The notes under the pieces: generated by a model
Seen by the model: only the letters and a program-made list of their open reading frames with translations
Told to the model about the DNA's origin: nothing
Databases searched by the model: none
Source of the DNA: Hoplostethus atlanticus
Lineage: Eukaryota; Chordata; Actinopteri; Trachichthyiformes; Trachichthyidae
Reading direction: 5' to 3'
NCBI GenBank assembly: GCA_034670405.1
Contig: JAXDDX010000116.1
Coordinates: forward strand, 859,501-923,500
DNA: 64,000 nt
Position numbers and translations under genes: made by a program
Shown here: in pieces, positions 54,101 through 64,000 of the stretch
How the letters are laid out: every line of letters starts with the position of its first letter
Position numbering within the stretch: position 1 is the first letter of the stretch

Positions 54101-57100
54101 AGTATAGAACAAAATGTCTTAATAGCATTTCCTATGTTGCATTTCAGTTATGAATCCTTACAAAATGCTTTCATACTTGTGCATATATTCAGTGTTAGTT
54201 ATGCACTCGGTAGCAAACATGTTGTAACAGAAAAAAAGAGGAAGTTTCTGTCTGTGTGAATTAGCCGAGCTATGCGTGAGAGCTGACGCTAGCTAAAACA
54301 ATGCTACTGTGGCACGAGGAGACTGTGCTCTGTAGCCTATGTGAAATGGCAGAGAAGAAATGGCTGAATTATTTACCGCATTTTGATAATTAAAAAAAAA
54401 ATGTTTTGTTTGTTGTATTATGTTGAACTATTAAAAAATTATTGTATTTCATACTATTTTATGGGTACATTTCACAAGTTATATAGACGTTTAAAGGATT
54501 GGAAATGAAGGCATAAATGAGATAAAAATGGTAAATATTACTAATTACTAATATTACTACAACTCATCAGAAGTTAATGCAGTAAATGTTATTCATGAAG
54601 CACTGTATTAGAAAGGAAATGTATGTGTTTTCAAGGAATTTGTTGAGTCTACCCAATTCCTGTGGATTGATGAAAGGTCCTTGTCTGTGAATCATCATCT
54701 TTTCCCCTGTTTCAGGGGTGTAACAGGGGCAGTAATTGCCTTCATTGGTCAGAAATTTGGTAAAGCTCATCCTTAACCCATCATTCTTAGTGTGTTTAAC
54801 CGTGATACACAGTACATCTTATAGTTAGGTGAAGCTCCAGGGTTGGTTTGGAAAAGTAGCGAGAAACCTCCCTCTCAGCAAAGTCCCAGTCCCATTGTTG
54901 TGTCCTCATATGGACAAACCGGACAAACCAAGAGGGGAAACCACTACAGGGTTCAAAATACCTGTTTTAAGCCAACTAGGTGTGAAAGCACCCCATCACA
55001 GGTGCACATAACACATAAGTAGAATTGTGAACCTATAATTATAAGGACAGAGAAAGGCATACAGCCTTTCAGCCACTACAGGCCTCCCGAGAGCATGTCT
55101 GACAAAAGAAGAGTAAAATTCTCTCTAGCGGAGTGGAGGTGTTGCCCAAGAGCACAACGATGATGAAAGAAAAACTCAAATTGGTGTAGCCTATGGTAAA
55201 ACATCACATGGCCCATAGATTTGATTCAGAGGTCCTTTGACAAGGCGGCAGAAGCCAGGAATGGGAAATCTAAAACTCAGGCTGCTGGCTTTTTGCACTA
55301 GAGTTGGTAAATGGAGTCTGACAGGTGATAATGATGTGTTATAAACTATTACCCCTGAGCTCCCCCTGATGGGCAATGTGGTGAGATGAGAGTGAGGGTA
55401 TGTCGAAAGGTGAGCATGCAGGGTGTTTTCTCAAATGCATGCGATTCAAGACCCAACCTAATATTGGGTAATTATTAGACTATTAAAAAGTTATAGGTGC
55501 AATAAGTATGTTTTTTTACTGCCTCTTACCACAAAATGAGAGATTTCAGAATTCCCTATCCATGTTTTGCATCGTGATGTATTACCTCCTCACTAGATGT
55601 TTCTGTTGGATCTCTAATTCTTTGTAATTACCAAGCTTACTTGTCACTATTGTGAAAATGTGACTTTATTGTTTGTGTCAAATACAGGCCACAGTAGTGG
55701 ACTTGCGTAGGCGGAGATAATTTCTGCCAATCTTGTTGTGATTTCTTGGTCGTGATGTTTTACACCACGGGACGCTTAATACCCCTTTAAGTAAGCTTAG
55801 GCTGTTTCCCATACACTTCCCATCCACAGAGCAACTATCACCACAGCTTGTCTGTGAGCACATTTTTAAAGACCTGCTTTTCCTAGTATTTATATAGCAT
55901 GCATAATCAACAGATAATAGCAAGCCTCTGGTGTTGATAAGCCACATCTATGGCTAATTTACACCCCCCCCCCCCCCACACACACACTTTATGTTGCACT
56001 GCAGCCTTGGAAAAGCCATAAAGATTTGTGTGTCCACTATTTGCACTAGTGCAAACCTTTTGTAGATTCAGCCCTAAATGGCAAATGCCAGAAAGATGTG
56101 ACTACTTTCGGGCAGCTGATTGCATCAAAACTTTAAATTACACATTTGCAGAAAAAAGAAAAAAACATGACTCAGATAAAACAACAAAAACATTTTTTTT
56201 AAATAAAATAAAACACTAGACAGGGGAAATTGTGACTCTTGAGCATTCATATTATTTTTGGGATGACTAAAATCAGTATTTGCTTTTGTCATTGTGTTTG
56301 AAGTACATTGATTTCTGTAGGAATTGTTCTGTTAGTCTCTTGCTGTGACTACAAAACTGTGGTTATGGCTTTTTCAAAAAACGTGAAACCGCGCACCAAC
56401 CTAGAGCTTCTCATGCTTGTGTCACTTCTACCACACTGTCTGGTGTACGAGACACACTGGATTTCCCTCATCCCGGGTTCTTAGGGCTACCGTATGCATA
56501 CCGTAAGCACCGAGCATTGCAAAGAAGCGCTACACAAATGAACGAAATGGGCGAATGGACGTACGCACAGAGGCCGGCTCTTATAGAGATGCTCCTCTCC
56601 GAAGCACTTAATAAGAATGTGTTCTTCAGCTAGCCTGGTTAAATAAGGATAAATTACACATTTACTCTAGCCCAGGTAATGATGAAGACGATGTATTAGA
56701 TGGACAGACAGATGGATCGATGGTTGGATTAAGTAGAGGTGCTGAGAAGAGAATGAGGGATGGGCAAGAAATGAAAGGATGCGAGGAGGGCGGGAGAGAG
56801 AGGAAAGAGAAGAGCGGCAGAAAGAGAGAGAGAGAGAGAGAGAGAGGAGGGAAAACAGATTAGCATAATGCAATCACAACTGTCTACCTCTTCCTCCACG
56901 GACAAGACTGGAACCCTGCCAAGAGTGACACACACACACACACAAATCACACACTGTTACTCATTGGGAATATTATTTGCAGATGCATACACATGCAGGT
57001 ACCAGAGCAAACCCTCCTTTCTCTCTCTTTAAAATTCAGTCTGCTTGCTCTCAGAGACACAAATACTCTCAGTGTCTTTGTAGCAAGACTACACATACTG

Positions 57101-57484
57101 TAAATGCACTTAAAAATTGTCTGCACAAACATGCAGGCTCGTGTTGCATTAGTATGTATTAGCTATATCAGGGAAATAGACGGAATATAGATGCAGAAAA
57201 AAAGGGGGTTCCCAAGACCAAGAGAGTAACACATGCACCACTAGGGGGGATAAACTACTAGAATTTGTATAGATTCACACATACCAATTAACCTCAGAGT
57301 TAGCTGCACAGTTGAGCCACATACTGTAGACTGTGAAAGGCTGTTCAGTGTTTATTCAGTACTCTGAATTGGCACGACTCAGCCTAAACAGGGTTAAATC
57401 CTATTAGCGTCTTGTAGACATTGTCAACCCGGCAGTGTGTACACATACAGACTGAAATGAGAGTCTGCAAACACACACGCTAAG

Positions 57485-57529
<45 letters not shown>

Positions 57530-57902
57530 CGGATGCAGCACACACAAGCACAAACACGGATTCATGCTGACACACATACACACACACACATAGATATCCC
57601 ACAGCAGATACAATGAGGTGTGAATGGACCTTTATTCCCCTACAGTGGTCAAAATGGCAAGCGTTGCAGTTTGTCTCATTTCCATAATTCAATTTCACAC
57701 CACATTCACACTGGGACAACTGTTGTCTGCAGCCTGTTGAATACACGCGCACACAAACACACACACAGATACATGAAGGTATTGCCTATAAGAAGTAAGT
57801 ATATGGACTTATTTTTGTGTATTATGACTTGATTCAATGAAACGCTTTCCCTAAAATGCACACAAACACAATGATGCACATCCACACTGATATTTGCACA
57901 AT

Positions 57903-57942
<40 letters not shown>

Positions 57943-57959
57943 TATTGCATGGAAGCATA
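51116..57959. other. gene-free stretch, purine-rich and microsatellite-rich
   Basis: It holds (GT)n at 51638-51660, GA-rich tracts (51934-52140, 52860-53290, 56740-56850), a 17-bp-arm inverted repeat at 52322-52368, minus copies of the dispersed AT-rich repeat (about 52170-52310 and 52700-52850), (CTT)n at about 53725-53746, a C/CA tract at about 55965-55987 and (CA)n at 57490-57526 and 57909-57940. No gene recognised. Confidence 0.55.
52170..52850 (-). mobile_element. dispersed AT-rich repeat family, minus-oriented pieces
   Basis: TTGAAGCTGCCGATAGACGA and AATAAATATGTAATGAGTCAAACTGCATCAT match segments at 16220 (reverse) and 19550 (forward). The family recurs at 5095, 15988, 19255 and 33180. 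Its ends (GGGTTAGACTGATAT) suggest a non-autonomous DNA transposon, unnamed. Confidence 0.5.
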
Positions 57960-58470
57960 TGCTGGATATGCTAGTGAGCAACACGGGTGTACCTCAGGGA
58001 ATGGTGCTGTTACCATTCTTGTTCACCCTCTGCACCTCGGACTTCAGATTCAACTCTGGGACTACTCACAGGGGTGCAAACTGGTGATGGCCCAAAAGGG
58101 TCAACAACATTTTTTTGCCTGAAAACGAAGAAAATTATCAATGTGCGGCGCCCAGGCCCCTTCCCATGAGGCATGCTACATTTTTCTATACGAGCTCTGT
58201 TCAAGTGACACATAAAAGCCTGTCAGTGATTAGACAATATGTATATATATAGGCTGGACAGCCAACGCCATCATCAATCAGGTGTTTTATTTTGAAATAT
58301 GTTTTATTCTGACTTCAAGACGAGAGCTTGTGGTGGACTTCCGTCGGAACAAGAGGCGACCACCACTACCTGTCATCCTCCAGGGCAAGGAGGTGGAGAT
58401 GGTGGAATCGTACAAGTTCCTAGGGGTGCACCGCAACAATAAACTGGACTGGTCGGACAACAAATAACAA
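57960..58470 (+). pseudogene. LINE reverse transcriptase fragments
   Basis: N-T-G-V-P-Q-G (the conserved P-Q-G) with FLFTL and TSDFRFNSGT at about 57978-58075, then RRELVVDFRRNKRRPPLPVI and VESYKFLGVHRNNKLDWSD at 58317-58456. The stretch that would hold the A-D-D box is missing and replaced by unrelated sequence (about 58080-58310). Confidence 0.8.
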
Positions 58471-59805
58471 TGACAACAGACATTTTTATGCATGGACGCT
58501 CATCATTGATTGGTGTCATTGACAGTCCAATAGTGCAGCTTTTAACAGTTTTTAACAGTCAGGGCATCCGCAGGTCCTTAAAAAGTAGAATAGACTTAGA
58601 AAGTATGAAAATGTCTTAAATGTATTTTTTATTTATTTTTTTATTTTTTTCATTGTGGAATGACAAATATTTTTAATTAAGTTTAATTTTGAAGCAAATC
58701 TGAAATTAGATAGAGGTGGTGGCAGTGGCAGTGTTGAAAAGTAAGGCAAACAAAATAAAGCCAATACCATGAATTGTGCATACCATGAAATTTGTTTCAT
58801 GGGATGGGACCGGCAGTAGTGTTGGTTTTATTTTCTTATGTTGTATTACATTATGCAGTAATGTAATACAACATAAGAAAATAAAAGTTGGTCACAGTAA
58901 GTTTGACCCACATGCATGTCCACATTAATACAGAACAGGATTAATACAGTATGACAAACACATCACATCTGCTTTAATGAACACAGTTGTCCCTAAATAT
59001 TTAACTTCCTGTTGTCTTTAGACAGATTTAGGTTAAATCAATCACATTTTCGAACACATTGTTAAAATTTGTTAACCAATCCTTTTTACAGGCAGTTTCA
59101 GACTGTCCAGATTGGACAGATTTCAATAATTATTTAGTGAGGGTAGCCAATCAGGCCAATTTGCAGCATTTGAACTGGAAAATCTCCACTCAGCAGATTC
59201 ATGTCATTTGAATTAGAGGAGCTGGTGTGTCGTCCAATCACGGTTCAGTATTCTAACTGTTCTACCCTGTGAGGACTCTTCAAATTGATTCAATTTAATT
59301 CAACTCAACTTTTAACTTAACTATTTGCAAAACATCATGAACAACATTACATTTATCATGAAAATAAAATCATGAAAACTCAATAATATGGGGCCTTAAA
59401 ACTGCACTACACAAGGTGTTTATGGAAAAATCCAGCCATTTTATCCTAAACCCCAAAGTGGGGCTACAACATAGATGAGCGCCACATCCTCACTAATTGA
59501 ATGCTGTAGATTCACCCTGTTTGCCCAGATTAAACTTTGGTATGGTCACTGGTGGGAAATCCACACAGGAATTGACAAATCGAAACTCAAGAACAAAATA
59601 CAACGTGTTTCCTAAACACCAGTGAGTGAATACTCTCTCAACAACATTAGAACTTTTGCTCTTTCTTCAACTTTTGTTGAATAACTTTACCTACCTGACT
59701 CATTAAAGACACAGCACTCTAAAAGCGGTTGTGGTGTTGCTCAATGAATGTCAGATGGTATTGAAATGCCTATAGTGTTGACTAATGAGGGCGGTGTTAA
59801 TGGGC
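58471..59805. other. gene-free stretch with a perfect palindrome
   Basis: GGGCATCCGCAGGTCCTTAAAAAG at 58562 resembles a common fish dispersed repeat. The palindrome at 58826-58886 is the only strong structure. Otherwise AT-rich. Confidence 0.5.
58826..58886. repeat. perfect palindrome, 28-bp arms, 5-nt loop
   Basis: 58826-58853 is the exact reverse complement of 58859-58886 around TGCAG. The arms are AT-rich but not simple repeat (TTTTATTTTCTTATGTTGTA...). Confidence 0.95.
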
Positions 59806-60540
59806 TTAACTTAACAACCACCAGTAATCACATAGCAACCACATAGTAATACCCTAGCAACCACTAGTTTTTTTACCAAGAAACCACCTAGTAACACCTT
59901 AGTAACAACTAGTAATCACCTTGCAACCACCTATTGACACACTACCAACCACTAGTAATCACTTAGCAACAACCTATTGACACCCTAGTAACTGCTAGTA
60001 ATCACCAAGTAACCACATAGGAATACTCTAGTAACCACTAGAAATGACCTTGCAACAACCTAGGAACACCATAGCAATCACATATAATGCCCTAATAACC
60101 ACCAGTAATCACCTAGCAACCACATAGTGATACCCTAGAAACCACTAGGTATCAACAAGCAACCACCTAGTGACACTCTAGCAACTACTTATCACCTAGC
60201 AGCCACCCAGTATCACCCTAGCAATTACTAGTAATCATTTAGCAACCACTTGTATTTACATCTCAAAACACCCTATCAACCACGTAGCAACACCTAGCTA
60301 CCACTAATCACCTAGCCACCACCTAGTAGAACCCTAGAAACCACATAATTGCCTACCAATCATCTAGTAAGATCACCCTAGCAATATTTAGTAATCACCT
60401 GCAACAACCCAGTATCAACCACAGAACCACTAGTAATCACCTGGCAACCACCCTGTGAGACCCTAACAACCACATAATAATCACCTAGCAACCACCTAGT
60501 AACACCATAGCAACCACTAGAAATCATCTAGTGACCATCT
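59806..60540. repeat. degenerate array of an 11-bp CTAGCAACCAC unit
   Basis: About 730 bp made of variants of C(T/C)AGTAAT/CTAGCAACCAC, roughly 11 bp apart, with a looser higher-order period near 44 bp (CTAGTAATCAC, CTAGCAACCAC, CTAGTAACACC). Copies are diverged, which points to an old array. Confidence 0.85.
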
Positions 60541-62189
60541 ACTCAAAGAGGCTGTTTGTTTTTTCAGCAAGCACATTCATATTTTTTTCTTAGATGCCGG
60601 TAAAGAGGGGGAATAAATGAGGAGAGAGAAAGAGAGAGAGAGATGTATACAGAGAGAGATGGATGGGTGGAGAAAAAGAGGAGGAGAATAAAAGGGAGAT
60701 AAATGGAGATGAGAAGAGAGAGAAAGTCAATGGAGGTGAGTTTAATTTACAGCAGGCGAGGAGAGGAGTAAAGTAGATGAGAGGACAAAAGGAGAGGATA
60801 GGAGGAAAGGATAGGACAGGAGAAAATAGGGGGGGAGGTCAATGTCTCCCTTATAATGACTTGTTTTTTATGGGAAGTGTTCTTCTCTAATTCCTTGTCT
60901 TGCATCTTCTTCCCATCTGGTTTTCTTATTTTCTTTGTAATTCGTTCTCCCTTTCTATCTCTCTGTCTCTGTCTCTCTTCTTTCTCTTTCCCCTCTCTCT
61001 TTCTCATTCTCTTATTTCTACCCCCCACCCCCCATCCACACACACACACATTTGTTATATCCTTGGGACTCTTCTAAATCAATATTGGCTTTAGAGATGT
61101 GATTGTTGCACAGTGCAGCGTGACACGCCAGCTGTGCTGACATTGTGTGTGTGTGTGTGTGTGTGTGTGTGAGACGGGTCGGATATGAGATGACTCAATT
61201 ACATCCGCCTAGGTGAGAGCAGAACAAATTGGCCCTTTGACAGATTTGTCAGCACAGTGGAGTGCGAAAAGTGTCTGTGTGTGCATGTGCGTGCTTTTCT
61301 CATCACCATTCCTCACGTGCCCTTCTGTGTTTGCAATGATAATATTCTCATCATTATGTGCTTGTCTCTGTGTGGGTGGGTGTTGTGTAAGGGCAGTCAA
61401 ATGTGTTTTTGTGTTCATAAATGTACTCCTTTTCCCCTAACAGTCTCTGTTATCGTAGGCTGGACCCTCTCTCCCTCTCCTCCAGTTGCTCCAGTTTCCT
61501 CCCACAGTCCAAAGGCATGCAAGGCAGGTGGATTGGAAACTCTAAATTTCCCATAGGTGTGTGTTTCCCTGCCTTCCATCCAATGCATGCTGGGATAAGC
61601 CCTGAATAGGTCATCAACTTGGGCCAGAAAATCAGCACAGTCTCTAAAGACTCGTTCTCACCTTAGTCCTACATTGGTAACATCCTCTAACAGTGCCAAA
61701 ACAGCTATTGTATGGCTAAGCACAGCCATGAGCCACAGCCCATTGATTGATAACACATGTAGGTCTAAGTTAAGTTATATGTACTGGGTTTATTGTATTG
61801 GGTGACTGTATTGGGTGACCCTGTTTACTCTCGCTAGAATAAAAATTAGGCTTGTCGATGTTACATTCTTACATTCTTTTTGTGTGGTATATGCATACTT
61901 TTGTGCATACGCGTCATTGAAACATCTGGCCCTCGTTTTTTTCCCTGTCATTCAAACCTGTGCTCTGTCTGTCCCTCACACTGGATACAGGGCCAGAGCA
62001 GAGAGACCGACGGAGAGAACCACAGGGAGAGGGAGGGAGTGATAGAGATCGAGACAGGGAGAGATTAGTTTGCTTGACAGCAAAAACACGATGGAAAACC
62101 ATGGAAAATGTGCATATGGAACTGTGGCAGAGGACACAAAAAGAGAGGGTAATTTGACAACCACAATATGGGTGATAATGCCATTTTTG
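60541..62189. other. gene-free stretch
   Basis: GA-rich and CT-rich tracts (60620-60840, 60945-61015), (GT)n at 61144-61171, and about 61470-61620 a sequence (CCAGTTTCCTCCCACAGTCC) that resembles a common fish dispersed repeat. No gene recognised. Confidence 0.5.
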
Positions 62190-63180
62190 TCAAAACAAAT
62201 CCCATTCTGTAATGTCTTCTAGATGCCCTTGTAGCACAGGCTTGCTACCCCGGGCTCGGGGGAAGACAGCCTTAATTGGCTGCAGACGGTGTTGAATGTA
62301 GGGACACCTTAAGCTTAAATGGTTGAAGGGCCAGGAACCAGGAACCTGCCGTCCACCCAAGTGGTACCTGAGATACCGTACCTCTCTCCGTCCAACCGCA
62401 CACTTCTTCGAGTAGGCCGTATGCCCCGCCTGCCTCGGTGCCTCGAGCACGGCTCCCACATGCTGCCCATGCCACAGCTTGCGGACGCAGCACCCAGTCC
62501 ATGAGGCGCTGGAACGTGGCAGGTGCTCCGAATGGCACTGTAACAAATTGGTACAAACTGTATGAAGTAGAGACATTCTCCTTGGAGAATGGAGGTAAGG
62601 AAATCTGCCAGTAGAGAGCTACCTCTTTGCCACCTCACCACCCATATTATTGTGCTATTGAGCTATTGCCTGGTTCTTGTCCCCTGGGGAAGACTCTACT
62701 CATGGAGGAGAATAGTATAAGTATCCTCTTCCCAGACCCACCTCTGTAAAACAAATCCAGAGATTCTGTACTCCCTCCCTTCTGTCTGGGAAAAGGGGAA
62801 GAATTAGTTTGGGTTGGGGGGAGGGTATAGAAACTGGTGGGGCTAGTTGCCCTCCTATAAGGCACCGGGATAGGACGGAGACATGCCATATCCTATGTTG
62901 GACCTGGGGATGGATGATGCCCGTCCATTGGACGGTTGGGCCCTCATGCCCTCATGAGCCAGTAATCGTCAGCTGTCATCTTCTTGAGGCTGGTAGGGGG
63001 TGCGGGGGACAGCCAAACCCACTTGTCGCCCTGACCGCCCTGTTGGTCCTGCAGCAGCTCCTGTAGGGCCCAGACCACAGCCTCGGTCTGGGCTAAGGCC
63101 AGGAGCGTGTGGGTCTGTTGTTGCGGGACCGCAGCCTGTGCTTCCTGCACGACAGCCAGAAAAAAAAAGAAAAGGATGTC
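62190..63180 (-). mobile_element. gypsy fragment: gag start joined to RT middle
   Basis: On the minus strand a gag-like start (about 63170-62945: QQQTHTLLALAQTEAVVWAL, SLKKMTADDYWLM) comes first. RT sequence follows (about 62640-62190: YQFVTVPFGAPATFQRLMDW, CAVGRREVRYLRYHLGGRQV). The Y-L-D-D box and everything between gag and RT are missing. The RT residues suggest the same family as 47375-48659. Confidence 0.75.
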
Positions 63181-64000
63181 TCCTATCACCATTTCATCTT
63201 TACCTGCCAACTTGCCTCATTTGTTGAACGAATAAATATACCGACTTCAGTAGTCACACCAAACTAAATATCACTTCAGAACAGAACAGAAGCTACCTCC
63301 ATACCCACAAAATTAGGACTTCTATCATCATTATTTCAGCTTTTCCTGTCAATTTGAGTCAGCTGCTGAATTAATTGGCTCCCGTAGCATCCAGCTCTGT
63401 AAACAAAGCTGAATATCAAGTCAAACAACTATCGCCTACCATAGATTATCAGCGGTTGTCTTACATGCTCTTACAGAGGTTTTTTAAAAAGGGATAAAGT
63501 CGTGGCAAGACAAAGCAAAGATAACATTGTATTAATGGAAATAGGGGATAAAAAGAGATTGAATAAAAGATGAGAGAGACAGGGCTTACCCCAAATCCTT
63601 TCACTGCCATATCATAGAATAAAATAAAATAAAGAGAGATTATTTGAAAGAGAAAGGAGACAGCATAGAGGGAGGGAGATGGAGAGAGGAAGGGAGAACG
63701 CCAAAGCCTAGTTAAAATGCATAACATTGCCAGTCAGAGGAAGAAACAGATAGACGGGGTTGGGGGGGGGGAAGAAAGGATGAAAATTTAACAGATGATG
63801 CTTGAAGAGTATGGGGAGGAGGGAACAGGAGAAGAGAGAGAGGATGGAAAGAGGAAAGATGGGGGAGAGAGGGAAGAACAGCTGACTGAAAATATATGGA
63901 GGGTGGGAGAAAGTGAGAATTAGTGAAATGTAGATGTCAGAGAGCTATTGGAGGAAATAATTTTAGAAGGCATAATAGGCTGTCATGCCAGCTTTGGTCT
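63181..64000. other. gene-free stretch at window end
   Basis: AT-rich, then GA-rich from about 63620 to 63910. Nothing recognised. Confidence 0.5.

Overview
The window is vertebrate nuclear DNA, almost certainly from a ray-finned (teleost) fish. The evidence is a multi-exon gene with GT-AG introns, dense (CA)n, (CT)n and (GA)n microsatellites, and fish-type transposable elements: Tc1/mariner, PIF-Harbinger, hAT, L2/Rex-like LINEs, Ty3/gypsy including an integrase-before-RT type, a DIRS-like fragment and tRNA-derived SINEs. There is one genuine host gene; the rest is intronic or intergenic.

Region 1 (about 1-24,900, + strand): the 3' part of a teneurin gene. Fifteen exons (3,501 to 23,046) join with matching phases into 1,010 codons, ending in a stop codon. 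They encode the YD-repeat (RHS) shell, the RHS-core signature, the toxin-like GHH domain and the C-terminal TCAP region. The residues fit teneurin-2 (tenm2) best. The 5' exons (intracellular domain, transmembrane segment, EGF repeats, NHL propeller) lie outside the window. A 3' UTR of about 1.9 kb follows, with two AATAAA signals and a 23-nt G run.

The tenm2 introns hold the least ordinary structure. Decayed partial copies of the gene's own exons 7, 11, 12, 13 (twice) and 14 lie next to the real exons. A perfect 38-bp-arm palindrome begins 12 nt after the exon 11 donor. Exon 4 is bracketed by (GT)22 and (CA)n. A 55-bp minisatellite has 13 copies. A block of about 170 bp is present twice, upstream of exons 1 and 5. 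One 96-bp intron is open in frame.

Region 2 (about 25,000-35,500): gene-free DNA with a decayed long-TIR Tc1 element, a frameshifted THAP-domain fragment, a SINE, a 52-53 bp hairpin-bearing tandem repeat and AT-rich unassigned sequence.

Region 3 (about 35,500-51,100): a transposon graveyard with visible nesting. A frameshifted LINE carries a solo LTR (5-bp TSD catac). A PIF-Harbinger nuclease fragment is followed by a second solo LTR (TSD agatt). Next come Tc1-like fragments, a minus-strand gypsy gag-protease-RT block abutting a Tc1 remnant on one side and a LINE fragment on the other, a hAT transposase fragment, a gypsy element with integrase upstream of reverse transcriptase running straight into its LTR, a Harbinger SANT-type fragment and a DIRS-like recombinase fragment.

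Region 4 (about 51,100-64,000): gene-free DNA with purine-rich tracts, a LINE fragment, a perfect 28-bp-arm palindrome, an array built on an 11-bp unit and another minus-strand gypsy fragment. I see no CRISPR array, no rRNA, no functional tRNA and no second host gene.
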